Below the pieces are notes generated by a model. The model was given only the letters and a program-made list of their open reading frames with translations. It did no database searches and was not told where the DNA came from. 64,000 nt of DNA, taken from positions 248,001 through 312,000 of the forward strand of contig MKWP01000004.1 of NCBI GenBank assembly GCA_001899805.1, read 5' to 3'. Made by a program: the position numbers and the translations under genes. This DNA is from Lysobacterales bacterium 66-474 (GTDB taxonomy: Bacteria; Pseudomonadota; Gammaproteobacteria; Xanthomonadales; Rhodanobacteraceae). Positions 35,316 to 45,229 of the stretch are shown here, piece after piece; within the stretch, counting starts at the first letter, position 1; every line of letters begins with the position of its first letter.

Positions 35316-35753
35316 ATGATCGCCTTGCTCCAGCGCGTCACCTCCGCCTCGGTCACGGTCGAGGGCGAAACCGTCGGCACGATCGGCGCCGGGCTCGTGG
35401 TGCTGGCGGCGGTCGAACCCGGCGACGGCGAGGCCCAGACGCGGCGGATGTGCGAACGGCTGCTCGGCTATCGGGTGTTTTCCGACGATGCCGGGCGGAT
35501 GAATCTTTCGCTTGCCGACATTGTCGGCGGCCTGCTGCTGGTTCCGCAGTTCACGCTGGCCGCCGACACCAGGAAGGGCATGCGGCCCAGCTTCACCACC
35601 GCCGCGGCGCCGGAACAGGGCCGGCGCTGGTTCGACCGGTTGGTGGAACTCGCCCGCGCCGCCCACCCCGAGGTTGCAACCGGACGGTTCGGCGCCCATA
35701 TGCAGGTGCGGCTGGTCAACGATGGCCCGGTGAGTTTCATCTTGCGGATATGA
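35316..35753 (+). CDS. dtd: D-aminoacyl-tRNA deacylase
   Basis: 145 aa, normal length. It removes D-amino acids (and Gly from tRNA-Ala) from tRNAs as a proofreading step. The start [18 protein letters not shown] and the C-terminal cross-subunit Gly-cisPro motif NDGPVSF are standard. The second signature, usually SQFTL (SQxxT), reads [18 protein letters not shown] here, so the Ser is Pro. The ATG follows directly on a GTCCC repeat without a ribosome site. Confidence 0.95.
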   Translation: MIALLQRVTSASVTVEGETVGTIGAGLVVLAAVEPGDGEAQTRRMCERLLGYRVFSDDAGRMNLSLADIVGGLLLVPQFTLAADTRKGMRPSFTTAAAPEQGRRWFDRLVELARAAHPEVATGRFGAHMQVRLVNDGPVSFILRI

Positions 35754-35828
35754 GTGGGGCTTTGGTCCAAGTGCGTGGCTCGCCTGGCGTCGCCTCCCGA
35801 TCCCGGTTTGAAGCAGCTTTTGGCGTTG

Positions 35829-35945
35829 GTTCAAAGCGGCTGTTGTGGAAAGTCAGTCCAGGGAGGGACGTTCTGGAGCCACATGACCGATACGATATGG
35901 CTCCACCGCTGACTCCGGCGGGGCAGCGATCAGGGATGATCGCAC
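35829..35945 (+). repeat. Dispersed hairpin repeat, copy G
   Basis: GTTCAAAGCGGCTGTTGTGG starts the element; AAAGTCAGTCCAGGGAGGG and GACGTTCTGG follow. The end is GCGATC-AGGGAT-GATCGC (35926-35943). It lies between dtd and rpoD on their strand. Confidence 0.88.
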
Positions 35946-36038
35946 TGATTGTGCACGATTCTTGCATGATCGATCCGCCCTAGTCGCTTGACCCGCCACG
36001 TATTTTTGGCCTTGATGCATGGCCTGGAAGCCTCCATT

Positions 36039-36048
36039 TTGCTATACT
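36039..36048 (+). promoter_or_regulatory. Extended -10 promoter upstream of rpoD
   Basis: TATACT at 36043-36048 is preceded by TG one base upstream (TTGCTATACT), an extended -10 box. No good -35 is found at 16-18 bases. It lies 28 bases before the rpoD ATG. Confidence 0.5.
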
Positions 36049-36076
36049 GTGCGGTCTTGTCGTCGCGGTGCCCTCC

Positions 36077-37945
<1,869 letters not shown>

Positions 37946-37995
37946 CAGCGGTTCCAGAAACTACCACGCTCGGCAACTTGCGCGCCGGCGGTGCT

Positions 37996-38114
37996 CGGCA
38001 TCCTCATGTACTGACATGTACACTCCGGTGCCTGCGCTTACTCGCCACATCCATGTGGCTCGCCCGGCGGGCCACCTGCGGCGTTCAAATCGGCAGTCCC
38101 TGCCGATTTAGTCG
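37996..38114. repeat. Multi-hairpin intergenic repeat with CCTGCGGCGTTC-stem-AGTCG, copy 2
   Basis: Starts with CATGTACTGACATGTACA, continues through GCCACAT-CC-ATGTGGC (7-bp stem) and ends CCTGCGGCGTTC (38075-38086), the 9-bp stem AAATCGGCA/TGCCGATTT (38087-38109) and AGTCG. It may end the rpoD transcript. The same flanks with another stem are at 26340-26377. Confidence 0.75.
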
Positions 38115-38170
38115 GCGTCACGCAATCTGCCGTCGCTCGCTACGTTTCTGAAACCGCTGTCATTGCTCGA

Positions 38171-38176
38171 TATTTT
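38171..38176 (+). promoter_or_regulatory. -10 box TATTTT placed for a leaderless transcript
   Basis: TATTTT ends five bases before the ATG at 38182; there is no ribosome site. This is the third such arrangement in the window. Confidence 0.35.
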
Positions 38177-38181
38177 CGATC

Positions 38182-39003
38182 ATGAACCGCATCGCCGTTT
38201 TCGTTGACGCCGGCTACTTCTACGCTTCCGCCAGCGAATTGCTGTTCGGCACGCCGTTGCGGCGTGGCGAGTTGCGCCTCGCCAACGCCGAGTTCGTGCA
38301 ATACCTCGCGCAATCGGCGGAAGCCGTCGGCGGCTGCCCGCTGCTGCGCATCTACTGGTACGACGGTACCAACTCGGGCCCGACCGCCGCGCACCTTGCG
38401 ATGGCCTACCTCGACAACATCAAGCTGCGGCTCGGCTTCGTCAACCAGTCGGGCGAGCAGAAGGGCGTGGACGGACTGATCTTTTCCGACCTCACCAACC
38501 TCGCGCGCAACCACGCCATCTCCGACGCACTGCTGCTGGCCGGCGACGAGGACCTGCGCGTGGGCGTGCAGCAGGCGCAGGAACACGGCATCCGCGTGCA
38601 CCTGCTGGGCGTGGAGCCGAAAGATCCTTCGGGCAACCAGTCCGCCGCGCTGCAACGCGAAGCCGACACTCGCCGCCAGCTCGACGCCGCCGCGCTTGGG
38701 CGGTTCCTGTTCCGCCGCGAATACGCGGCTGTGTCGATCGCCGAAGCGGAAGCCGGTACACAGGACGCGGACGCCGTTCACAACCTCGCACGCATGCAGG
38801 AACTCGCCAACGAATACGCGGCGACGCTCGACGCCAGCCAGCGCGAACTGATCCTGGCGTTGCCCGAACGCACCCCGCTGCCGCACGAACTCGACCGCGA
38901 GCTGCTGCTGCGCGCCAGCGAACTGCTCGGCCGCAAACTGGAAGAAACCGAAAAGCGCACCCTGCGCGGAGCCTTGCGCAGCACAGTTACCACTTCACTC
39001 TGA
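38182..39003 (+). CDS. NYN domain-containing protein (PIN-like, DUF88/LabA-type)
   Basis: 273 aa. The N-terminal NYN domain starts IAVFVDAGYFYASASELLFG with the first acidic residue. KGVDGLIFSDLTNLA carries the second and LLLAGDEDLRVGVQQAQEHG the third, so the PIN-like metal site appears complete. NYN proteins are predicted ribonucleases acting on RNA. The last 90 residues are a helical extension of unknown role. The gene follows rpoD after a structured repeat. Confidence 0.85.
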   Translation: MNRIAVFVDAGYFYASASELLFGTPLRRGELRLANAEFVQYLAQSAEAVGGCPLLRIYWYDGTNSGPTAAHLAMAYLDNIKLRLGFVNQSGEQKGVDGLIFSDLTNLARNHAISDALLLAGDEDLRVGVQQAQEHGIRVHLLGVEPKDPSGNQSAALQREADTRRQLDAAALGRFLFRREYAAVSIAEAEAGTQDADAVHNLARMQELANEYAATLDASQRELILALPERTPLPHELDRELLLRASELLGRKLEETEKRTLRGALRSTVTTSL

Positions 39004-39113
39004 GCTCAACCTTGAGAGTCCCCGCCACCGGCCAGTCTCCATGCCCGCGGGCACCAAGATGTCGCGCCATGGGACGGTGGACATCGAGCCGGTTATCCTA
39101 GGCGGCCATCTGC

Positions 39114-39187
39114 GGGCCTGTAGCACAATCGGTTAGTGCAGGAGACTCATAATCTCTTGGTTCCAGGTTCGAGTCCTGGCGGGGTGA
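39114..39187 (+). pseudogene. Defective copy of the CAT-anticodon tRNA
   Basis: Bases 39110-39183 are identical to 39302-39375, which includes the D-arm, the anticodon arm (CTCATAA loop) and the T-arm. The 3' acceptor strand then reads CGGGGTGA instead of CGGGCCCA. Only four of the seven acceptor pairs remain, so the copy should not fold or be charged normally. Confidence 0.75.
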
Positions 39188-39196
39188 GGGTCCGCG

Positions 39197-39256
39197 CTTT
39201 CGGACTGCCGGTGGCAGTCCGAGCGGAACCGAACGCCGTGCCACGGATGGCACGGC
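39197..39256 (+). repeat. Two strong hairpins in the spacer between the tRNA copies
   Basis: CGGACTGCC-GGT-GGCAGTCCG (39201-39221) and GCCGTGCCA-CGGA-TGGCACGGC (39235-39256) are both perfect 9-bp stems. The first is framed by CCGC/GCGG. They may end transcription of the first copy or be traces of the duplication. Confidence 0.6.
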
Positions 39257-39305
39257 CGGCGCCACGCACCATGGATGGGTTGGGCGCGAATAAAATGATC
39301 ACTGC

Positions 39306-39379
39306 GGGCCTGTAGCACAATCGGTTAGTGCAGGAGACTCATAATCTCTTGGTTCCAGGTTCGAGTCCTGGCGGGCCCA
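39306..39379 (+). tRNA. tRNA with CAT anticodon, probably tRNA-Ile2 (k2C-modified)
   Basis: 74 bases fold to a full cloverleaf: acceptor GGGCCTG/CGGGCCC, anticodon arm GGAGA-CTCATAA-TCTCT, T-arm CCAGG-TTCGAGT-CCTGG, discriminator A. CCA is not encoded. The anticodon arm and variable loop resemble E. coli ileX (GACTCATAATC...CTTGGT) more than either Met tRNA. I therefore prefer tRNA-Ile2, read as AUA after lysidine modification; automatic tools may call it tRNA-Met. Confidence 0.85.
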
Positions 39380-39395
39380 TCATCCCCTTCCAGTG

Positions 39396-41687
39396 TCAGT
39401 GCGAACTGCCCGCACTCGCAGGCATTGCCGACGAAGCGGGCGCCAACGACGATGCCGAATCCGCCACGCTCACGGGCCGGGTGAAGGCTTCCTTCGGCAG
39501 CACCTCGTGGGCGAGCCTGGGTTGCTTCTCCAGCAAGGCGACCTGGTCGGCCATGATGTGCGCGGCTTCGTCGAGCTCGATGTCCTTGGCCTGCTTGGCG
39601 GCCTTTTCGCGCGCCACCGAAGCCCTGACGTTGCGCTCGCCCGGGGTCAGGCCATCGTCGGGTTCCAGGTTGACGGCGGAGACGTCGCCCAGCGCCTCGC
39701 GGCGCTTCTTGAACGTGGCATCCTGCGCGTCCTGCTGCTTGCGCTCGGTTTCGCGCACCTGGTAGTTGAGCGACACGCTCTTCTGGTCGTGCAGCTTGCG
39801 CGCGGCGGCCAACTCGTCCAGCAGCAGTTGCCATGCGGGATCGGTCCTGGCGCGCGCGTCGTGTTCCGCGGTCAGCGGCGCGATCAGCTGTTTCTGGTCG
39901 GCGACCGCGGTGTACTCGGCGGGCGGGATGTGGGTCCACTTCAACGCGTTCGGGTAGCTCGATTCGCCGTAATCCTTGTAGCCGATCGAATGCGGGAACA
40001 GGATGTCGGGCGTGACGCCGTGCAATTGCGTGGAGTCGCCGTCGACCCGGAAGAACTCGGCGACGGTCATCTTGAGTTCGCCGAAGGTCGGCGTGTTGTT
40101 CATCGCGAGCTGGTCGAGGCTGGTGAGGTTCTGCACCGTGCCCTTGCCGAAGGTCTGCTCGCCGATGATCAGGCCGCGGCCATAATCCTGGATCGCGGCG
40201 GTGAAGATTTCACTCGCCGACGCGGACCCACGGTTGATCAGCACCGCCATCGGGCCGGTCCACAGCATCTTCTCGTCCGAATCCTGTTCCTCGACCTGGC
40301 CGCGGCTGTCGCGCACCTGCACCACCGGGCCCTTGCCGGTGAACAGGCCGGACAGGTTCACCGCTTCCGACAGCGACCCGCCGCCGTTGTCGCGCAGGTC
40401 CACGACCACCGCCGACACTTTCTGCTGCTTGAGTTCGGCCAGCAGCTTGGCGACGTCGCGCGAAGCGCTCTTGTAATCGGGATCGCCGCGCCGGCGGGCG
40501 TCGAAGTCCTCGTAGAAACTCGGCAGGTCGATCACGCCGACCTTGATGGTGCGCGCGCCCTCCTTGACGTCGATGACCTTCTTCTTGGCGGCCTGCTCGG
40601 CGATGGTGACCTTCTTGCGGACCACGGTGACGATCACCGGCTTGGCGTCGGGGCCGCCCTCGGCGGGCAGGATCTCGATCCGCACCACGGTGCCCTTGTG
40701 GCCGCGGATCTTGGCGACCACGTCGTCGATGCGCCAACCGACGGTGTCGACGATGGGGCCGCACTCGCCCTGCCCCACGCCCACGATCTTGTCGCCGACC
40801 TCCAACTTGCCGGATTTCGCGGCCGGGCCGCCCGGCACGATTTCGCGGATCACGGTGTACTCGTCGTGTTCCTGCAGCACCGCGCCGATGCCCTCCAGCG
40901 AGAGCTTCATGGTGATGTCGAAGTTCTGGCTGGCGCGCGGCCCGAAATAGTTGGTGTGCGGGTCGATCGCCATCGCGTACGCGTTCATGAAGGTCTGGAA
41001 CACGTCCTCGCTGTCGAGCTGGTGCACGCGGTCGAGGTAGGTTTCGTAGCGACGCGACAAGGTCTTGCGGATTTCCGCGTCGTCCTTGCCGGCCAGCTTC
41101 AGGCGAATCCAGTCGTTCTCGACGCGCTGCTTCCACAATGCGTCGAGCGCGGCGGTGTCCGTGGCCCACGCCGCCTTGTCGCGATCGAAGGTGTAGGTGC
41201 CGTCGGTATCGAGGTTGAAGCCTTGCTTGAGCAGCGCCAATGCGTACGTGGTGCGTTCACCGGCGCGCTTCTCGTACAGGTTGAAGATCGCGAACGGAAT
41301 CGACATGTCGCCTTTCCAGATCGCGTCGTCGAGCTTGTCGCGATCGGGCGCGAACTGGTTGACGTCGGCCTGGGTGAAGAACAGTTTGCTGCCGTCGAGC
41401 GCCTTGAAGTAGGCGTCGAAGATCTTCGCCGACATCGCATCGTCGAGCGGCAACGCCTCGTACTGGAAGCGCGTCAGCAGGCGTGCCGCGAGGATCGCGG
41501 CCTGGCCTTGCGCCGCGGTCGGTTCGAGCACCGGCGCCGACGTCATCTTGTACTTGGCGACCGGTGCGGCCGGTGCGCTGGCGGACGAAGCCGGGCAGGC
41601 CGTGGTGGACGCGGGCGCGGCGTTTTGCGCGCGCGCGCCAAGTGAAACGAAGAGTGCAATCAGGACGACGAAGACACGCTGCAACAT
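39396..41687 (-). CDS. prc: Carboxy-terminal processing (tail-specific) periplasmic protease Prc
   Basis: 763 aa. Signal peptide MLQRVFVVLIALFVSLGARA. The N-terminal helical domain is followed by a PDZ domain (VLQEHDEYTVIREIVPGGPA through VGVGQGECGPIVD). The protease core has the LRDNGGGSLSEAVN segment, the nucleophile Ser in NRGSASASEIF and the Lys in FGKGTVQN. Prc degrades misfolded or tagged periplasmic proteins and trims penicillin-binding proteins. It is alone between a terminator (41748-41774) and the tRNA. The ribosome site GAGGAAAG precedes the ATG. Confidence 0.97.
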   Translation of the reverse strand: MLQRVFVVLIALFVSLGARAQNAAPASTTACPASSASAPAAPVAKYKMTSAPVLEPTAAQGQAAILAARLLTRFQYEALPLDDAMSAKIFDAYFKALDGSKLFFTQADVNQFAPDRDKLDDAIWKGDMSIPFAIFNLYEKRAGERTTYALALLKQGFNLDTDGTYTFDRDKAAWATDTAALDALWKQRVENDWIRLKLAGKDDAEIRKTLSRRYETYLDRVHQLDSEDVFQTFMNAYAMAIDPHTNYFGPRASQNFDITMKLSLEGIGAVLQEHDEYTVIREIVPGGPAAKSGKLEVGDKIVGVGQGECGPIVDTVGWRIDDVVAKIRGHKGTVVRIEILPAEGGPDAKPVIVTVVRKKVTIAEQAAKKKVIDVKEGARTIKVGVIDLPSFYEDFDARRRGDPDYKSASRDVAKLLAELKQQKVSAVVVDLRDNGGGSLSEAVNLSGLFTGKGPVVQVRDSRGQVEEQDSDEKMLWTGPMAVLINRGSASASEIFTAAIQDYGRGLIIGEQTFGKGTVQNLTSLDQLAMNNTPTFGELKMTVAEFFRVDGDSTQLHGVTPDILFPHSIGYKDYGESSYPNALKWTHIPPAEYTAVADQKQLIAPLTAEHDARARTDPAWQLLLDELAAARKLHDQKSVSLNYQVRETERKQQDAQDATFKKRREALGDVSAVNLEPDDGLTPGERNVRASVAREKAAKQAKDIELDEAAHIMADQVALLEKQPRLAHEVLPKEAFTRPVSVADSASSLAPASSAMPASAGSSH

Positions 41688-41747
41688 GGACTTTCCTCGA
41701 CGATGCGGGCGGTGCCGATCGTGCGCGCCGGGGCGCGGGCATCAATG

Positions 41748-41774
41748 AAAAAAGACGCCAGCCTTTCGCCGGCG
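41748..41774 (-). terminator. Intrinsic terminator of the mltB-rlpA-dacC-ybeD-lipB operon
   Basis: On the minus strand CGCCGGC-GAAA-GGCTGGCG forms a 7-bp stem (one G-U pair) with a GAAA tetraloop, followed by TCTTTTTT. It lies after the lipB stop (41868) and before prc, so prc has its own transcript. Confidence 0.8.
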
Positions 41775-41867
41775 CATTCGGTTGCGCGGTGCGGGCGGGT
41801 GAGGCTCGTCCGGGCGCAATCCGACACTACGGTATCGGAAAATACCGGTGCGGGATACGGCCGCAAG

Positions 41868-42527
41868 TCATGCTGCGGCACGGGGCAGGGCGGGTTCCGC
41901 ATCCTGCGGCGACAATCCGAATTGTCGGCCCAGCTCAACAATCAGTACATCCTCGACATCGCCCAGCCGTGACGGGCCGCCCAAGTCTAGCATTTGCGTG
42001 ACCTGAAGCCCCGCGTAACCACAGGGATTGATGCGGTGGAAGGGTTCCAGGTCCATCGCGATGTTGAAGGCGAGGCCATGGAAGCTGCGGCCGCGGCGCA
42101 CCCGCAGGCCTAGCGCCGCGATCTTGGCCTCACCCACGTACACGCCGGGCGCGCCCTCGCGGCGGGCGGCGACGATGTTCCACCCGCCCAGGGTATCGAT
42201 GATGGCCTGCTCGATCCGGTGCACCAGCTCGCGCACGCCGATTTTCAACCTGCGCAGGTCCAGCAGCGGATAGGCGACGATCTGGCCGGGACCGTGGTAG
42301 GTCACCTGCCCGCCGCGGTCGACGTGGATCACCGGGATGTCGCCCGGCGCCAGCACGTGTTCGGGCCTGCCGGCCTGCCCCAGCGTGAACACCGGATCGT
42401 GTTCCACCAGCCACAATTCATCGGGCGTGTCCGCTCCGCGCGCGTCGGTGAAGGACTGCATCGCGTGCCAGACGGGTTCATACGACTGGCGGCCGAAGTG
42501 GCGGACGAGCAACGGACGATCGCTCAC
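41868..42527 (-). CDS. lipB: Octanoyltransferase LipB
   Basis: 219 aa. It transfers octanoyl groups from acyl carrier protein to lipoyl domains, the first step of lipoate synthesis. The family block [20 protein letters not shown] and the catalytic region ([23 protein letters not shown] with its Lys, and INPCGYAG with its Cys) are complete. It follows ybeD by four bases, as commonly found; lipA is not in view. It closes the operon before an intrinsic terminator. Confidence 0.97.
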   Translation of the reverse strand: MSDRPLLVRHFGRQSYEPVWHAMQSFTDARGADTPDELWLVEHDPVFTLGQAGRPEHVLAPGDIPVIHVDRGGQVTYHGPGQIVAYPLLDLRRLKIGVRELVHRIEQAIIDTLGGWNIVAARREGAPGVYVGEAKIAALGLRVRRGRSFHGLAFNIAMDLEPFHRINPCGYAGLQVTQMLDLGGPSRLGDVEDVLIVELGRQFGLSPQDAEPALPRAAA

Positions 42528-42531
42528 TGCT

Positions 42532-42819
42532 TCACAACGTGTAGTGGATGTCCGGGTGCGCGCGCAGCGCGGCGTGCGCCTCCTCGTACTTCTCGCGCGA
42601 GGGGCAGTTGAACACCATGCTCACCGATACGTACTTGCCCTGGCTCGAGGATCGCTCGCGCACGCTGGCGTCCAGCACCGTGAGGCCGATTTCGCGCAGG
42701 ATTTCCGAAACGCGCTCGCGCAGGTTCGCATTGGCATTGCCCATCGCGGTGATCTCGAAGCTGCCGGGGAACTGGAAGCCCTGGCCTTCGTTCTTCTCGA
42801 TGTCGCCGAGTTCGCGCAT
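42532..42819 (-). CDS. ybeD: YbeD family protein (DUF493)
   Basis: 95 aa. A small ferredoxin-like alpha/beta protein with [16 protein letters not shown] and [23 protein letters not shown], typical of DUF493. It contains one Cys. The molecular role is unsettled (a structural resemblance to allosteric ACT-like domains has been noted for the family). It lies between dacC and lipB with gaps of 9 and 4 bases, a position conserved in Gammaproteobacteria. Confidence 0.93.
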   Translation of the reverse strand: MRELGDIEKNEGQGFQFPGSFEITAMGNANANLRERVSEILREIGLTVLDASVRERSSSQGKYVSVSMVFNCPSREKYEEAHAALRAHPDIHYTL

Positions 42820-42828
42820 TCGCCTATT

Positions 42829-44127
42829 TTATTGGCTCGCGGCCGGCGGCGCCACGCTTGATGACGACGAGACCGTCACGGTGGGCGCCGGCGTGGTGGT
42901 GGTGCCGTTGCCGCGGTGGAACAGCAGCAGGATCGCGTCCCACAGCCGCTTGAAGAAGCCGCCCTGCGGCGCGTCCTGCAACACCACCAGCGGTTCCGAA
43001 ACCAGCGGTTTGCCGTCGAACGTCACGTTCAGCGTGCCGACCCGCTGGCCCTTGGTGAACGGCGCGACCAGCCGCTGCGGGATTTCCAGCGTGGCCTGCA
43101 ACTGGTCGTAGCGGCCGCGCGGGATCGTGACCGACGCGTCCTCGGCGATGCCGAGTTCAAGCGTGTTGGTCGCGCCCTTCCACAGCCGCGGCGTGGCCAG
43201 CGCCTGGCCGGCGGCATACAGCGTGTGGGTGCGGTAGAAGTTGAAGCCCCAGTTGAGCAGGGCTTCGTCGCCCGTGGCCGCGGCGTTCATGTCGGGGCCG
43301 CCCAGGGTCACCGCGATCAGGCGCATGCCGTTGCGCAACGCCGAGGCGGCCAGGCAGAAGCCGGCTTCCTTGGTCGAGCCGGTCTTGATGCCGTCCACGG
43401 AAGGATCGGTCCACAGCAAGGTGTTGCGGTTGTGCTGGGTGATGCCGTTCCACTCGAATGATTTGATCGCCGAGATCTTGTACTGCTCGGGAAAATTCCT
43501 GATCAGCGCGCGCGACAGGATCGCGATGTCATGCGCGGTGCTGTAATGGTCGGGCGCGGGATAGCCCGACGCATTCACGAAATGCGTGCCGGTCATGCCG
43601 AGGCGCTGGGCGTAGGTGTTCATCATGTCGGAAAACGCCTGCTCGGAACCGGCGACGTGCTCGGCCAGTGCGATCGCGGCGTCGTTGCCGGACTGGATGA
43701 TCATGCCGTACAGCAGGTCCTTCAGCTGGACCTCCGAATTCAGTTTCAGGAAACTGGTCGAACCATCGGTGCCTGCGCCGCCCGCGCGCCAGGCGTGCTC
43801 CGAGATGTGGACCTGGTCGTTCATGTGGATCTTGCCGGCCGCGAGTTCGGCGTTGACCACGTACTCGGTCATGACCTTGGTCAGCGAAGCCGGCGCCCGG
43901 CGTGCATCCATGTCGTGTTCGGCCAGGATCTGGCCGTTGGCGTAATCCATCAGCACCCATGCGGCGGCGTTGGGTTGCGGCGCGGGTGGAATCGGCGTCT
44001 GCGGCGTGGTCGGTAGCGGCTTGGGCGGCACCGCGGGTTTCGGCGGCAGCGGCGGCGTCTGCGCGATCAGCGCGCCGGTAAATGCGACCAGACCCATCAA
44101 CGACAGCGAACGCAGGATTTTTTTCAT
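42829..44127 (-). CDS. dacC: D-alanyl-D-alanine carboxypeptidase (PBP5/6 type)
   Basis: 432 aa. The signal peptide is followed by a Pro-rich linker (PPLPPKPAVPPKPLPTTPQT). The penicillin-binding motifs are PASLTKVM (S-x-x-K), SGN (IIQSGND) and KTG (GIKTGST). The C-terminal PBP5 domain (PFTKGQRVGTLNV) and an end segment rich in Thr/Ser/Val follow; the usual membrane-anchor helix appears as FFKRLWDAILLLFHR, upstream of the tail. It trims stem-peptide D-Ala and regulates peptidoglycan cross-linking. Symbol tentative between dacA and dacC. Confidence 0.95.
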   Translation of the reverse strand: MKKILRSLSLMGLVAFTGALIAQTPPLPPKPAVPPKPLPTTPQTPIPPAPQPNAAAWVLMDYANGQILAEHDMDARRAPASLTKVMTEYVVNAELAAGKIHMNDQVHISEHAWRAGGAGTDGSTSFLKLNSEVQLKDLLYGMIIQSGNDAAIALAEHVAGSEQAFSDMMNTYAQRLGMTGTHFVNASGYPAPDHYSTAHDIAILSRALIRNFPEQYKISAIKSFEWNGITQHNRNTLLWTDPSVDGIKTGSTKEAGFCLAASALRNGMRLIAVTLGGPDMNAAATGDEALLNWGFNFYRTHTLYAAGQALATPRLWKGATNTLELGIAEDASVTIPRGRYDQLQATLEIPQRLVAPFTKGQRVGTLNVTFDGKPLVSEPLVVLQDAPQGGFFKRLWDAILLLFHRGNGTTTTPAPTVTVSSSSSVAPPAASQ

Positions 44128-44143
44128 GGTGCCTCTTCGTGTA

Positions 44144-44283
44144 TGCGATCTTCCCTGATCGCTGCATTGAAAATCCGGCTATGGTACGCGACCCATTCGC
44201 GGACATGAAGTCCGGTACGCGCATCCAAAGCTGCCATCCCTGGACAGAGCTCCGTCCCGACTTTCCACGACGGCCGCTTCGCC
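44144..44283 (-). repeat. Dispersed hairpin repeat, copy H
   Basis: On the minus strand it starts GGCGAAGCGGCCGTCGTGGA, continues AAGTCGGGACGGAGCTC and ends with GCGATC-AGGGAA-GATCGC (44162-44145). It lies in the rlpA-dacC gap of a same-strand operon. Confidence 0.85.
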
Positions 44284-44314
44284 CAAGGCAAACAAGCCGG
44301 CCATCGGGAGCCAC

Positions 44315-45229
44315 TCACTGTATCGCGACCGACGCGTGCGGCAAACCCAGCGCATCCAGCCGCGCCGTGGTGCGATCGACCGTATCCACGTCGGGCAGCG
44401 GACCGACCTGTACGCGCTGCAGCGTGCGTCCGTTCACGCTGGCCGCGACCACCCGCACCGTGCCCAGTCGCAGGCCGCGCAGGCGGGCTGCCAACCGCTC
44501 CGCATTCCCGGCATCCGCGAACGCGCCAACCTGCACGTAAAGCTGCGGCTGCCGACCCGTTCGGACTGTGACCGCCGCGGGCGACGCGGGTTCCGTATCG
44601 GGATGCGCGGGATCGATGCCCTGCACTTCGACGAGGCCGGTGCCGCGCGGCCAGATGCCGATGCGCACCGCCGCCGCCAGCGACAGGTCGATGATGCGGT
44701 TGGGCACGAACGGGCCGCGATCGTTGACGCGCACGATCACGCTCTTGCCGTTCTGGAGATTGGTGACCCGCGCGAAGCTCGGCAGCGGCAGCACCTTGCT
44801 GGCCGCCGAGAACTTGTACATGTCGTAGGTTTCGAAATCGGAGGTCTTGTAGCCGTGGAACTTGCTGCCGTAGTACGAGGCGATGCCGCGCTCGTCGTAG
44901 CCGGCGGCGCTGGGCAGCACGCGATAGGTCTCGCCCCTCACCGTGTAGGGCGACTTGTTGCCGTAACGCGACGGCGGTTCGGCGACGGGCACGGGCTCCG
45001 GGATCCTGCTGAAATCGACCGCCGCGATGTCGGGCGTCGAATCGTCGCGCTGGTGGTAGCGATCGAATTGCGAGAGGCCGGTGTTGTCGCGCCACGACGT
45101 GCCGCTGCCCGTGCCGCCCTCGCGCGCGGCGGGCCGTTTCGGATTCGACGAGCATCCCGTCAACGTCAGCGCCGCCAGCGCCAGCAGCGCGAGCGGCAGC
45201 GGGACGCGAAACCATCCGCCCCGCGTCAT
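44315..45229 (-). CDS. rlpA: Septal ring lytic transglycosylase RlpA (rare lipoprotein A)
   Basis: 304 aa. The lipoprotein signal has the lipobox LTLTGC near residue 25. The double-psi beta-barrel domain (GIASYYGSKFHGYKTSDFET...VRVNDRGPFVPNRIIDLS) holds the catalytic residues of the family. The C-terminal SPOR domain (LYVQVGAFADAGNAERLAAR) targets denuded septal glycan. It cuts naked glycan strands at the division site. The start overlaps the mltB stop by 4 bases (ATGA). Confidence 0.96.
   Translation of the reverse strand: MTRGGWFRVPLPLALLALAALTLTGCSSNPKRPAAREGGTGSGTSWRDNTGLSQFDRYHQRDDSTPDIAAVDFSRIPEPVPVAEPPSRYGNKSPYTVRGETYRVLPSAAGYDERGIASYYGSKFHGYKTSDFETYDMYKFSAASKVLPLPSFARVTNLQNGKSVIVRVNDRGPFVPNRIIDLSLAAAVRIGIWPRGTGLVEVQGIDPAHPDTEPASPAAVTVRTGRQPQLYVQVGAFADAGNAERLAARLRGLRLGTVRVVAASVNGRTLQRVQVGPLPDVDTVDRTTARLDALGLPHASVAIQ

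Noticed and set aside
39114-39379. Phage or island attachment site made by duplicated tRNA ends
   Set aside because: The copies are only 192 bases apart with nothing but hairpins between them, and the duplicated part is the tRNA body, not just its 3' end.
39393-41645. A 750-codon plus-strand frame opposite prc
   Set aside because: Antisense shadow of an intact protease gene.
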